Of a stretch of 64,000 bases of DNA, positions 10,601 through 18,259 are shown in pieces. The notes under the pieces were generated by a model. It was not told the DNA's origin. It ran no database searches and saw nothing but the letters and a program-made list of their open reading frames with translations. A program made the position numbers and the translations under genes. Source of the stretch: Shewanella halotolerans (GTDB taxonomy: Bacteria > Pseudomonadota > Gammaproteobacteria > Enterobacterales > Shewanellaceae); contig NZ_CP080417.1 of NCBI RefSeq assembly GCF_019457535.1, positions 1,798,001-1,862,000 of the forward strand, given 5' to 3'. The stretch's first letter is position 1. Each line of letters opens with the position of its first letter.

Positions 10601-11054
10601 CGATAAGGTCAACCAAGATCTTGGGGTGCTGTTTCCTAAGGTGTTCGGCGGAGGCAGCGCCTATCTGGCGCTGACCGACGATGATCTGCTGGAGACTGGG
10701 GTCACCATCATGGCCAGACCGCCAGGGAAAAAGAATAGTACGATTCACCTGCTTTCGGGTGGAGAAAAAGCATTAACCGCTTTATCATTGGTATTTGCGA
10801 TTTTCAGGCTGAATCCGGCGCCATTTTGTATGTTGGATGAGGTCGATGCGCCGCTCGATGATGCCAATGTCGACAGGTTCTGCCGACTGGTAAAAGAGAT
10901 GTCTCAGAGCGTGCAATTTGTTTATATTAGTCACAATAAGATCACCATGGAATTGGCCGATCAACTAATAGGTGTCACTATGCACGAGCCAGGGGTTTCA
11001 CGCATAGTTGCCGTCGATATCGATGAGGCGGTGGCATTAGCCGACGCAGTATAA
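7629..11054 (+). CDS. smc: chromosome segregation ATPase SMC
   Basis: An 1141-residue SMC protein that loads on DNA and organises the chromosome. The N-terminal ATPase half carries Walker A GPNGCGKS (31-38). Two long Gln/Glu/Ala-rich coiled coils flank a hinge at about 500-620. The C-terminal half has the signature LLSGGEKALTAL (about 1041) and Walker B FCMLDEVDAPLDD (about 1065-1077). It is first in the smc-zipA-ligA run and is separated from zipA by only 23 bases. Presence of SMC rather than MukB agrees with Shewanella-type gammaproteobacteria. Confidence 0.97.
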   Translation: MRLTQIKLAGFKSFVDVTKIPFNQPLTAIIGPNGCGKSNVIDAVRWVLGESSAKHLRGDSMADVIFNGSSARRPVSVASVELSFDNQQGRLGGQYASYQAIAVKRQVSRDGESSYFLNGQKCRRKDITDLFMGTGLGPRSYAIIEQGTISRLIESKPQELRVFIEEAAGISRYKERRRETENRIRHTRENLERLGDIRQELGRQIDKLAEQAEAARQYRALKQTERDQQAQLEVAKYLELSAQSDKLSQEIEVKTLTQSEGDAGREALSRNLTELKLKLDELERQEQQQVEAFYLNGNQIAKLEQEVKHRQQQDAHLKQRIKQDEEKLALLKAQEQALILARGDLDERQHGARQAHQALQLQLELLDEQLGEVELSLEQAQEAESQAKQAASQCQLRLELTKGELKHKQSALAQLKSQHQSALRQLEQLSHQDETANLALQHAQCERLAERVDELKGEIEQGAATQSQLQEQARQTLAQVDALSQSLAEERGRLAVVKRILPQEDALQGRALWQAIQVTPGWEAAVDLLLDGLLTQKVSDKPSAMETENESGFELSRSQQWTGLSSEVNLAPWLSRLSWVDSLSQAKAMLGALEDDERIVTADGYIVGNGFVLQKAEQGSQLVQLKAEQQALELSIAASVEAIDERRAVLAEVNQALDEQREAFTQLNTSLQGTQLERERLMAQAQATQERIARQGEQQARLKALLEEQSGELVAVEQSISELTSRRDQDEAQLTELTRSADSQVAGLADRRAQHKALGRERQALAQQSQQLQQSLQAINTEQALSRQQGEQLERQMKELAQELSELQGQLEGQDKLDGKLQADAMTAQLNDALARQGEAQAALDALRLQQAELQNQADEIGAKQKQQVGKLEHLTQAISALKLRREGIKGQIDSQLAQIRGQEVDIAEVQATLDLTVSLSHRQKMLERTKAQIEHLGAINLAAIEEFEQQSQRKAYLDSQDADLAKALGSLEEAIRKIDRETKTRFKETFDKVNQDLGVLFPKVFGGGSAYLALTDDDLLETGVTIMARPPGKKNSTIHLLSGGEKALTALSLVFAIFRLNPAPFCMLDEVDAPLDDANVDRFCRLVKEMSQSVQFVYISHNKITMELADQLIGVTMHEPGVSRIVAVDIDEAVALADAV

Positions 11055-11077
11055 TTTTGGGAAAAACAGGGTAATCA

Positions 11078-12088
11078 ATGGAAAATTTGCAACTGGTATT
11101 GTTCGTGTTAGGCGCGGTAGCCATTATCGCGGTACTTGTGCATGGTTTTTGGTCCATTAGGCGGCAGCAACCTAAATCATTAAAAGAATCGCCCATGACA
11201 GGGCTATACACAGATAAGACACGTGACAGTGACGGTTTCGACGCCGATGGCGTTGGCCCTGTAAGAGTAATTAAAAATAACGGCGAAGATCGCAGCATTC
11301 CTAAGGCCACCTCGACCAGCCGTGCCACACCTGCCGGTGCTCGCGCGCAAGAGAGCGAGCCAGCAGAGGTCTCGCCTAGTTTCTCCCTGTCGGACGAGCC
11401 TAAGCAGAAGGCGCCGCGTTCGCGTCAAGAGCCGGTCATGTCAGCAACCCCTAACGAAGAAGTTAGCGACGCCCATCTCGAGCAGATGGAGCTTGGCCTG
11501 GGTCAGGCCCCGGCGCAGCCTTCGCTGTTTGAAGACCCAGTTACCGAGCGTAAGCAGGAAGCAGTGCGCCCCGCGCCGAGAGTCGAAGCGACTCAGTCAG
11601 TAGCGCCTGCGTCTGTAGAGCCAGTGCCTGTTGAACCAGAGCCAGCGCCAGAAGTGGCCGAAGAGGCGCCGCTTGGCGATCCACAGGATGTACTGGTGCT
11701 GCACGTGGTGGCTAAAGAGGGCGAGGCCCTCAATGGCGCCGAGCTACTACCTAGCCTGTTGACCCTTAACTTCAAGTTTGGTGACATGGATATTTTCCAT
11801 CGTCATGAGGATAATGCTGGCACAGGCAAGGTGCTGTTTTCATTGGCTAACATGGTTAAGCCTGGGGTATTCAACCCAGATGAGATGGAGCAGTTTACCA
11901 CTCAGGGCATAGTGCTGTTTATGACGCTGCCTTGCTATGGCGATCCTCTGATGAATTTCTCCATCATGCTTAACTCGGCCCATCAGCTTGCCGACGATCT
12001 CGGCGGCGAAGTGCTCGACGGTGGTCGTGGCGCCTGGAGCGAGCAGACCAAACAGTCTTACCTGCAGCGCATTCGCGCGCAGATGTGA
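11078..12088 (+). CDS. zipA: cell division protein ZipA
   Basis: An inner-membrane anchor that binds FtsZ and stabilises the division ring. At 336 residues it has one N-terminal membrane helix (about 5-25) and a basic stretch after it (IRRQQPK). A long Pro/Glu/Ala-rich linker reaches about residue 195, followed by the globular C-terminal FtsZ-binding domain (about 200-336), which includes LTLNFKFGDMDIFHRH and NSAHQLADDLGGEV. It lies directly between smc and ligA, a conserved arrangement in gammaproteobacteria. Confidence 0.95.
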   Translation: MENLQLVLFVLGAVAIIAVLVHGFWSIRRQQPKSLKESPMTGLYTDKTRDSDGFDADGVGPVRVIKNNGEDRSIPKATSTSRATPAGARAQESEPAEVSPSFSLSDEPKQKAPRSRQEPVMSATPNEEVSDAHLEQMELGLGQAPAQPSLFEDPVTERKQEAVRPAPRVEATQSVAPASVEPVPVEPEPAPEVAEEAPLGDPQDVLVLHVVAKEGEALNGAELLPSLLTLNFKFGDMDIFHRHEDNAGTGKVLFSLANMVKPGVFNPDEMEQFTTQGIVLFMTLPCYGDPLMNFSIMLNSAHQLADDLGGEVLDGGRGAWSEQTKQSYLQRIRAQM

Positions 12089-12110
12089 TACCTAATCGGA
12101 TATTCAAGAT

Positions 12111-12132
12111 AGAGGCCGCATGAGCGGCCTCT
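12111..12132 (+). terminator. hairpin between zipA and ligA
   Basis: AGAGGCCGC and its complement GCGGCCTCT enclose a four-base loop, followed by the weak T-stretch GTTGCTT. It may partly end or stabilise the smc-zipA transcript while letting some reading continue into ligA. Confidence 0.6.
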
Positions 12133-12156
12133 GTTGCTTAAACTGGATAAGAAATC

Positions 12157-14499
12157 ATGCAAGCCATACAAGACGAGATTAAACAGTTAACCGACGAGCT
12201 TAATCAGCACAACTATCGCTACTATGTCGATGACGCGCCCTCAATTCCCGACGCCGAATATGACCGTCTGATGCGTCGCCTGCAGGAGCTGGAGGCCGAG
12301 CATCCCGAGCTGGCGCTGGCCGACTCGCCAACCCAGAGAGTCGGCGGCGAGGCGCTGAGCAAGTTTAATCAGGTGACTCACCTCAATCCCATGTTGAGCC
12401 TGGATAACGTCTTTAGCGAAGAGGAGTTCAACGCCTTCTATAAGCGCGTCGGCGATAAGCTGCCGGAGGCGCCGGCATTTTGCTGTGAGCCTAAGTTAGA
12501 CGGTTTGGCTGTGAGTATCCTCTACCGCGATGGCGTGTTTGAGCGCGCCGCCACCCGCGGCGATGGCACCGTCGGTGAAGACATCACCGAGAACGTACGC
12601 ACCATCAAATCTGTGCCATTGAGACTCAGAGGCAGCGGTTTCCCGCCACTACTCGAGGTGCGCGGCGAAGTCTTTATGCCTAAGGCGGCCTTCGAGGCGG
12701 TCAACGACAAGGCCCGCGCCAAGGGCGAGAAGCTCTTCGTTAATCCGCGTAATGCGGCCGCCGGTAGCCTGCGTCAGTTAGACAGCAAGATCACCGCCAG
12801 TCGCTCCTTGGCATTCTATGCCTACGCTCTGGGCGTGGTGGAGCCGGAAACCTGGCCGCTGGCAGCCAGTCATTTCGAGCAGTTGATGCAGCTTAAAGAG
12901 TGGGGCTGTCCGGTGAGCAGTGAAGTCAAGGTATGTGCGGATATCCCGACCGTGCTGGCCTATTATCAGGATATACTGACCCGTCGTAGCGAGCTGGCCT
13001 ATGAGATAGATGGCGTGGTGCTTAAGGTGAATGACATCGCCCAGCAGCAGACTCTTGGTTTCGTGGCTAAGGCGCCTCGCTGGGCCACCGCCTATAAGTT
13101 TCCGGCCCAGGAGGAGATCACCCTGCTCGAAGGAGTAGACTTCCAGGTGGGCCGTACCGGCGCCGTGACCCCGGTTGCGCGCCTGCAGCCTGTCTTTGTC
13201 GGTGGGGTTACCGTCTCCAACGCCACCTTGCATAACGCCGATGAGATCGCCCGTCTCGATTTAAGGGAGGGTGATACAGTAATCGTTAGGCGAGCAGGAG
13301 ATGTTATTCCACAAATAGTATCAGTTGTCCTTGAAAAAAGACAAAGTGAAGCAAAATCTATAAAGTTTCCTGAAAATTGTTTGGTATGTGGCTCACCTAT
13401 AGAGAAAGTTGTTAAGCAGAAAAAGTTAAAAACTAAAAGTCACTTTCTTGAACAAGCAACTCATAAATGCTCCGGGGGACTTAAATGTAGGGCTCAATTA
13501 AAGGAATCCATTAGTTACTTTGTTTCTAAAAAGTGCTTTGATATAGATGGGTTGGGTGACAAAATTGTTGAGCAGTTAATAAATGTAGGTTTGGTTAATA
13601 ATCCTGCTGATTTATTTAAGCTTTCGTATGATGATTTTGTGAGCCTAGAGGGGTTTGGCGAACTTTCGGCCAGAAAACTTTTTGATGCAATTCAAGATAA
13701 AAAGACTATCTCACTTGAAAGATTTGTATTGGCTTTAGGTATAGCAGAAGTTGGTGATGCAACAGCTAGGGAATTAGCCAAACATTTGGGTAGCGTAAAA
13801 TTTATAGTAGAGTGTCCATTCGAAGCATTGTTGCTTATACCAGACGTCGGTACAGATGTTTCCCGTGAAATACGGGATTTCATGGATAATGATGTTAACT
13901 TTAATTTTATTAAAGAGCTATATAATGAAGTAAATATAAAACCAACAGAAAAAGGGATCTCTAAGTATATTTTTGAGCATTCGAAAATGGAACATTATGT
14001 TGTTAACCTACATATACCAACAATAGCCAAGGTTACAGCATCGTTGCTATCTGATGTATTTGTTAGTCTTGAAGATTTATTTGAAGCGACTTTTGAAAGT
14101 TTACTAAGCATTAATGGTCTTACAGATAAACGTAGGAAAGCGTTGCTGAAATTCATTTCAGAGCAATGTAATAGGGAACATGCTCTAAAACTTGAATTGG
14201 TTTTAAAAAAACTTGGGTTACATTGGACACAGAATTACGATGGTGAAGATGAAATCAGCTTGGTTGAGTCCTTTTTTACAGATAAGACGTTCGTTTTAAC
14301 TGGTAGTTTTACAAGTTTTACTCGGAATGATTTAAAAAATCTTTTAGAAAGCAAGGGGGCTAAAGTTTTAGGAAGCGTCTCTAAAAATACTAATTTCCTT
14401 ATAGCCGGAGAAAAGGCTGGAAGTAAGTTAACTAAGGCTGAAGCACTTGGTATTGAAATATGGGATGAAAACTTAGTCAAGGAGAAGTTAAGTGAATAA
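12157..14499 (+). CDS. ligA: NAD-dependent DNA ligase, hybrid with atypical C-terminal half
   Basis: Seals DNA nicks using NAD. The N-terminal part is ordinary: the Ia NAD-binding domain has RYYVDDAPSIPDAEYDRL, the AMP-accepting lysine is K113 in CEPKLDG, and the OB fold runs to about residue 368. From base 13261 onward the DNA becomes abruptly AT-rich and the protein diverges. The zinc-finger cysteines are kept (C408, C411, C438, C444), but the C411-C438 gap is 12 residues longer than in E. coli LigA. The helix-hairpin-helix region is enlarged before a C-terminal BRCT domain (about 705-780). Total length is 780 residues against about 670 normally. The frame is intact, so it is probably functional. 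The 3-prime end overlaps a SWIM-type gene by 8 bases. Confidence 0.95.
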   Translation: MQAIQDEIKQLTDELNQHNYRYYVDDAPSIPDAEYDRLMRRLQELEAEHPELALADSPTQRVGGEALSKFNQVTHLNPMLSLDNVFSEEEFNAFYKRVGDKLPEAPAFCCEPKLDGLAVSILYRDGVFERAATRGDGTVGEDITENVRTIKSVPLRLRGSGFPPLLEVRGEVFMPKAAFEAVNDKARAKGEKLFVNPRNAAAGSLRQLDSKITASRSLAFYAYALGVVEPETWPLAASHFEQLMQLKEWGCPVSSEVKVCADIPTVLAYYQDILTRRSELAYEIDGVVLKVNDIAQQQTLGFVAKAPRWATAYKFPAQEEITLLEGVDFQVGRTGAVTPVARLQPVFVGGVTVSNATLHNADEIARLDLREGDTVIVRRAGDVIPQIVSVVLEKRQSEAKSIKFPENCLVCGSPIEKVVKQKKLKTKSHFLEQATHKCSGGLKCRAQLKESISYFVSKKCFDIDGLGDKIVEQLINVGLVNNPADLFKLSYDDFVSLEGFGELSARKLFDAIQDKKTISLERFVLALGIAEVGDATARELAKHLGSVKFIVECPFEALLLIPDVGTDVSREIRDFMDNDVNFNFIKELYNEVNIKPTEKGISKYIFEHSKMEHYVVNLHIPTIAKVTASLLSDVFVSLEDLFEATFESLLSINGLTDKRRKALLKFISEQCNREHALKLELVLKKLGLHWTQNYDGEDEISLVESFFTDKTFVLTGSFTSFTRNDLKNLLESKGAKVLGSVSKNTNFLIAGEKAGSKLTKAEALGIEIWDENLVKEKLSE

Positions 14500-14803
14500 A
14501 TGGATTTTTCATGTGCAAGGATCAGCTGCTGTGCCATATGTAGTCACTTTTGAGAAAATTATTGAACATATAAAGGTAACCTGTGATTGTCCTGCTGGTC
14601 TAAGAGGAAAATTATGTAAGCACAAGCTTGGTATCCTAACCGAAAATATTAAAAATAATACAGATTTGGGGAGGGAGCTTGTTAATGATGGTTATAATGA
14701 TTCACTAGCAGAACTTACCAATTGTGAAGTTAGCATCAAACAATTGAATGATGAAATGGCTAGATTAAAGAAAGTGCTTGCTAATAAAATGAAGAATAAT
14801 TGA
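14492..14803 (+). CDS. small SWIM-type zinc-finger protein
   Basis: A 103-residue protein of unknown function. C31, C33, C42 and H44 in CDCPAGLRGKLCKH fit the SWIM pattern CxC-xn-CxH, a zinc fold found in DNA- and protein-binding contexts. Residues about 72-98 are charged and heptad-like, suggesting a short coiled coil. It starts at GTG with a strong AAGGAG site located inside the end of ligA, and overlaps ligA by 8 bases, so the two are probably translationally coupled. It shares the low G+C of the ligA 3-prime half, suggesting the two arrived together. A role as a LigA partner is only inference. Confidence 0.75.
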   Translation: MNKWIFHVQGSAAVPYVVTFEKIIEHIKVTCDCPAGLRGKLCKHKLGILTENIKNNTDLGRELVNDGYNDSLAELTNCEVSIKQLNDEMARLKKVLANKMKNN

Positions 14804-14810
14804 TTCAGGA

Positions 14811-14837
14811 AGCGTCATCGAGAGATGGCGCTTTTTT
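14811..14837 (+). terminator. intrinsic terminator after ligA-SWIM pair
   Basis: AGCGTCATC and GATGGCGCT form a 9-bp stem with one G-T pair around a GAGA loop, followed by seven T. It closes the smc-zipA-ligA-SWIM run. Confidence 0.88.
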
Positions 14838-14924
14838 TATCGTTCACCGCCTCCATTTGTTATCAGATGTTGAAATCCGCGACATCATCACCATATAGAG
14901 AGAAACGGGGGAGGGAGAACACTA

Positions 14925-15395
14925 TTGAATTTTGGACATATTAATTGGTTAGACGATAAGGGACACTTTAAGCCGCCGCTTATGTTGTACCTGATGCTAG
15001 CCTTTATCGCCCGGGGATGGTGTGTGTTTATCGCCTCCCTGACTCAGGCCAGCGATCGAGCCGGTTTGGTCGCCCTCATCTATCCGCAAAAGTCTGACTT
15101 TCTGATGGCCTTGGCGGCCGGTGTCGGTGGCTTATTTCTCTATGGATTAGTGATCGCCGAGCGTAAACGCGCTCCACTCTGGTTAAGACCCGCCTTTAAT
15201 CAACTTAAACCTCTGCTGATTGCGCTTTTGATGGTAGATGCCGGCCTTTTGTTGCAGCGCCTGATTCACAACCATTTTCTCTATAGCTGGAGCTTTGGCC
15301 TGGACGCGCTGTTTCTCTTCTGGAGCCTGCTCTATATCGGCAAGTCGAAGCACCTTAAATACTACCTGCAGGATTGGCGCAATCAGACGGATTAG
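14925..15395 (+). CDS. DUF2919 (YfeZ-like) inner-membrane protein
   Basis: A 156-residue membrane protein of unknown function. Family features are the N-terminal WLDDKGHFKPPLMLYLMLAF and about four hydrophobic helices (about 20-42, 60-80, 95-115, 125-145). The best start is TTG at 14925, with GGGGGAGGGAG upstream; there is no good ATG before the conserved LDDKG stretch. It follows the ligA block after a terminator, so it is probably a separate transcript. Confidence 0.8.
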   Translation: MNFGHINWLDDKGHFKPPLMLYLMLAFIARGWCVFIASLTQASDRAGLVALIYPQKSDFLMALAAGVGGLFLYGLVIAERKRAPLWLRPAFNQLKPLLIALLMVDAGLLLQRLIHNHFLYSWSFGLDALFLFWSLLYIGKSKHLKYYLQDWRNQTD

Positions 15396-15407
15396 CGAAT
15401 CCCGGCC

Positions 15408-15435
15408 AAAAAAAAGCGCTGCAAGATGCAGCGCT
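15408..15435 (-). terminator. orphan leftward terminator hairpin
   Basis: AGCGCTGCA-AGA-TGCAGCGCT is a perfect 9-bp stem. On the minus strand it is followed by eight T, while on the plus strand it lacks a T-run. No leftward gene lies upstream of it, so it either ends an unannotated leftward RNA or acts poorly for the rightward DUF2919 gene. Confidence 0.7.
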
Positions 15436-15628
15436 AAGCATATCTCTATTGAATGAAAATTCAGTCTCAAGATATCGGAATGTTACAAAATACCTTATAA
15501 ATCAATGTGAAAAACAACAAATTCACAGGACTTATATTAAGGACAATTGACAGCAACACTCTTTAAAGAAACATAATCCGGGGTTGCTACGTATCTCTAA
15601 AGAACAGAAGCATACTAACACCAATTGA

Positions 15629-15642
15629 ATATTGTATACAAT
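15629..15642. promoter_or_regulatory. operator-like palindrome ATATTGTATACAAT
   Basis: This 14-base word, containing the perfect palindrome ATTGTATACAAT, is identical to one at 31005-31018 in the divergent hydroxyproline control region. It lies alone in a gene-free region. GntR/FadR-class regulators often bind such dyads. Confidence 0.5.
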
Positions 15643-15879
15643 AAATAATTTCAATCTTAGTTTAGATTTTTTGCATATCTTATAACCAGCAGCTAATTGT
15701 CTCTCGGTGCACTTTGGCGTCAATCTGTGCGTAAGTGGTCAATTTAATGACAGATTGTACAAATTGAGTTGCTATTGACTATAGTTATGTTATTAAAGTT
15801 AGGTTGCTTTTCATATTCTTAGGGGATCATCTCGCATCCGGATCTGGAGCAGGGGACCCAATGGGTATGGGGAAAATCA

Positions 15880-17103
15880 ATGGAGTTGCTTCGAGTGGCC
15901 AGAACTGAGCCGATACAATTACCCCTGTCTAAGTTACAAACAGGTATCACTGTTAAGTTACCCTTGTCTTGGAAAAACCATCCTTTCCTTTTTAACCGCA
16001 TCAAGATTGAAGAAGAGGCGCAGATAGAGCTGATCAAGAGTCTTGGCGTGCCCTATGTTCTGTTGGTGTCGGGCGAAGAACTGTTGGAAGAGGAGAATGA
16101 TGAGGGAGACGAGCAGGCTGAAAAGGCAGAAGAGGTGGTGGATCCCATCATAGAAGCCAAACGCAATGTGCGTAAATCCCTGCGTCTGAGTCAGAAACGC
16201 TTTATCGATTGTGTCAACGAGTGCCGCTCGACCTTTAGCAAGATAGCCAGCGATCCCGAGGGCGCTTATCGTGAGGCTGCCTCGCTGGTGGAGTCACTCA
16301 TCGAGCATATGTTTGAGTATGAACAGACCCACCTGGCGTTAGTGACCGCAGGTGAGAGTGACAATAGCGTCACCCAACACGGTATCTCGGTGGCGGTATT
16401 AGCGCTAATGATCGCCAGGGCCATGGAACTGCCCAAATCGGATATGCGCGACATCGCCTTGGGCTGCCTGTTCCATGATATAGGTAAGCTCAAGGTACCC
16501 GAGTCTATCCGGCGCAAGAAGACACCGTTAACGGCCTCCGAAGCCAATTTCCTCAAGATGCACCCCAACTTTGGCTACGAGATGCTCAACAAGACGGGCC
16601 TGTTTAATAAGGCGGTGCTCAGCATCGTCCTGCACCATCACGAGTTTATCGATGGCTCAGGCTTTCCCGACGGCCTGATAGAGAAGAAGATCCCCATTAC
16701 CACGCAGCTGGTGAGTCTGGCGAACGATTATGACGGTCAGCTGTGGGCCGAAGAGAGCCGCTCGCCTCAGATAGCCCTGGGTTATCTGTTTAAGAATCAT
16801 GCGGGGAAACATTCGGAGACGCTGATCGCCGTGTTGGTTAAATTGCTTGGGATCTATCCGCCGGGCACTCTGGTGCGTCTCAGCGATGGCGATGTCGGCA
16901 AGGTGATGGTCACCACTCAATCGGTGAAACAGCCTCAGGTGTGGGCCTGTCATCCCGACGGCAGCGAGCCCGGCCTGCGTTTCCTCAGTCAGGAGGAGGT
17001 GTTTGTCGATAGCGTGTTAAAGCTTGAAGAATTAACCGAAGGTGCAATGCGCGTGTTACAGGCCGACAGTGGAATTAGTTTTTATTTTGCTGGCACCCCC
17101 TAG
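15880..17103 (+). CDS. HD-GYP domain protein with DUF3391, probable c-di-GMP phosphodiesterase
   Basis: A 407-residue cytoplasmic protein. DUF3391 (about 12-130) begins with LSKLQTGITVKLPLSW. The HD-GYP domain has HDIGKLKVP (about 199) and HHHEFIDGSGFPDG (about 252-265). The family usually reads GYP; here it is GFP, a conservative change. HD-GYP enzymes hydrolyse cyclic di-GMP and lower biofilm signalling. A close paralogue, with the same N-terminal phrase about WKDHPFLFN, lies at 50905-52170. Activity is inferred from motifs only. Confidence 0.88.
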   Translation: MELLRVARTEPIQLPLSKLQTGITVKLPLSWKNHPFLFNRIKIEEEAQIELIKSLGVPYVLLVSGEELLEEENDEGDEQAEKAEEVVDPIIEAKRNVRKSLRLSQKRFIDCVNECRSTFSKIASDPEGAYREAASLVESLIEHMFEYEQTHLALVTAGESDNSVTQHGISVAVLALMIARAMELPKSDMRDIALGCLFHDIGKLKVPESIRRKKTPLTASEANFLKMHPNFGYEMLNKTGLFNKAVLSIVLHHHEFIDGSGFPDGLIEKKIPITTQLVSLANDYDGQLWAEESRSPQIALGYLFKNHAGKHSETLIAVLVKLLGIYPPGTLVRLSDGDVGKVMVTTQSVKQPQVWACHPDGSEPGLRFLSQEEVFVDSVLKLEELTEGAMRVLQADSGISFYFAGTP

Positions 17104-17166
17104 TCCCGTTGCGTTATTTTAGAAGTCTGGTTTCAAGTCAAAATATTTTAATTTAGAGCATTCAAG

Positions 17167-18066
17167 ATGATAACTTCTGTTGCCGTCGTCGGCTGCGGCT
17201 GGTTTGGCTTGCCTTTGGCCAAGGTGCTGGTAAGCCAAGGATTAAAGGTTACGGGCTCCAAACGCTCGCCACAGGACGCCGAGGCCTTATCAGCCGATGG
17301 AATCGCAGGCTTTGCGCTGGATTTAGAAGCACTCGAGAGTGAAGATTTGTCTTCTCGCGCCCGTGAAGCGATAACCCAAGGCCTCGCCTGCGATGCCTTA
17401 GTGATCAACATCCCCCCCGGACTTCGCCGTGGTGATAACGGCTATCTGGATCGCCTCAAGCGCCTCAAGGTGTTAATAGGCACCCACGAATATCAGCGCA
17501 TCATTTTTATCAGCACGTCTGGTGTCTATCCTGCCGGTGGCGACCGTTCAGGCAGTGGCTGCGTCGAGATCGATGCTAAGGCCCACAGCCCTGGGAGCGA
17601 GACCTTGCTGGCCGCCGAGGCGCTCTTCTCTGGTGCTAACTCCGAAGGTGGCGTGTCTAACAATCACTCTGCTGGTGGCGAGTCTAACAATAACTGCGTC
17701 GTCGTGCGTTTCGCCGGCCTCATAGGTCCCAAAAGGCATCCAGGGCGATTCCTGGCGGGAAGAGAGAATGTGCCTGGTGGTAACCTGGCGGTGAATATGG
17801 TGCATCTCGATGATTGCATTGGTGCCGTGACCTCGCTGCTGAAAGCTGAGGGGCCTTTATCGCCAGCCTATAATCTCTGCGCGCCGCTGCATCCCACCAA
17901 GGCGGAATTTTATCAAAAGGCGGCGACTCAGTTGGGGCTCACGCCGCCAAGCTTTATCGAGGGAGACTTAGCTGAAGATAAGCGCGTCGATGGAGGCCTT
18001 ATCACCCGGGAGCTAAACTATCGGTATAAGTTTACCGATCCTCTAGCCATGTTGGCCCATTGCTAG
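17167..18066 (+). CDS. YeeZ-like NAD(P)-binding sugar epimerase/dehydrogenase
   Basis: A 299-residue extended short-chain dehydrogenase-type protein. The nucleotide-binding motif is VVGCGWFGLPLA (8-19). A YQRIIFISTSGVYPAGG segment matches the central strand and active-site region, and there is a late NMVHLDDCIGAV motif. Substrate is unknown. Residues about 160-178 hold an Asn/Gly/Ser-rich insertion made of two 27-base imperfect repeats (about 17641-17694), just before the conserved CVVVRFAGLIGP strand. Confidence 0.8.
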   Translation: MITSVAVVGCGWFGLPLAKVLVSQGLKVTGSKRSPQDAEALSADGIAGFALDLEALESEDLSSRAREAITQGLACDALVINIPPGLRRGDNGYLDRLKRLKVLIGTHEYQRIIFISTSGVYPAGGDRSGSGCVEIDAKAHSPGSETLLAAEALFSGANSEGGVSNNHSAGGESNNNCVVVRFAGLIGPKRHPGRFLAGRENVPGGNLAVNMVHLDDCIGAVTSLLKAEGPLSPAYNLCAPLHPTKAEFYQKAATQLGLTPPSFIEGDLAEDKRVDGGLITRELNYRYKFTDPLAMLAHC

Positions 18067-18152
18067 GCTAATGCTTGTGAAAGCCAGTGTTCATAAAGAT
18101 TAGCGTCCAAAAGGCCGAGAGCGTATTTGATTGAATTTATGAGTTCAGGCCC

Positions 18153-18200
18153 TGGTAAGAGAAGATGGTAAGAGAAGATTGTGAGAGAAGGTTGCAAGAT
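18153..18200. repeat. 13-bp tandem repeat, 3.6 units
   Basis: Units like TGGTAAGAGAAGA start at 18153, 18166 and 18179, with a partial fourth at 18192. The first two are identical. They lie between the YeeZ-like gene and dsbA. Confidence 0.88.
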
Positions 18201-18259
18201 AAATAGCCTCAGCTAAGCCTGGGGAGCAAACATTTTTTCAATAATAAGAAGAGTTGGTT

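Larger units (their letters stand above)
13261..14840. other. AT-rich block of probable foreign origin: ligA 3-prime half plus SWIM gene
   Basis: Base composition breaks sharply inside ligA. Hand counts of G+C are 36 of 60 at 13081-13140 and at 13201-13260, 25 of 60 at 13261-13320, 18 of 60 at 13321-13380 and 15 of 60 at 13921-13980. Low G+C continues through the SWIM gene and its terminator; ordinary composition returns by about 15000. No integrase, transposase or boundary repeat is visible. Replacement by homologous recombination anchored in the conserved 5-prime half of ligA is the simplest reading (inference). Confidence 0.85.
15396..15879. other. AT-rich intergenic region with leftward terminator and operator-like palindrome
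   Basis: No persuasive coding gene. It holds a terminator hairpin whose T-run is on the minus strand (15408-15435) and a palindrome identical to one in the hydroxyproline control region (15629-15642). The promoter of the rightward HD-GYP gene is presumably near its right end. A leftward small RNA of about 200 bases is possible but unproven. Confidence 0.5.

Noticed and set aside
13261..14840. AT-rich ligA block considered as an integrated phage or genomic island
   Set aside because: It is only about 1.6 kb, has no integrase, transposase or tRNA target, and the ligA frame continues through the left boundary.
15532..15723. Leftward 63-codon frame in the gene-free region before the HD-GYP gene
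   Set aside because: Its cysteine-rich sequence has no family, no ribosome site and poor codon use; an RNA gene is likelier if anything is transcribed there.
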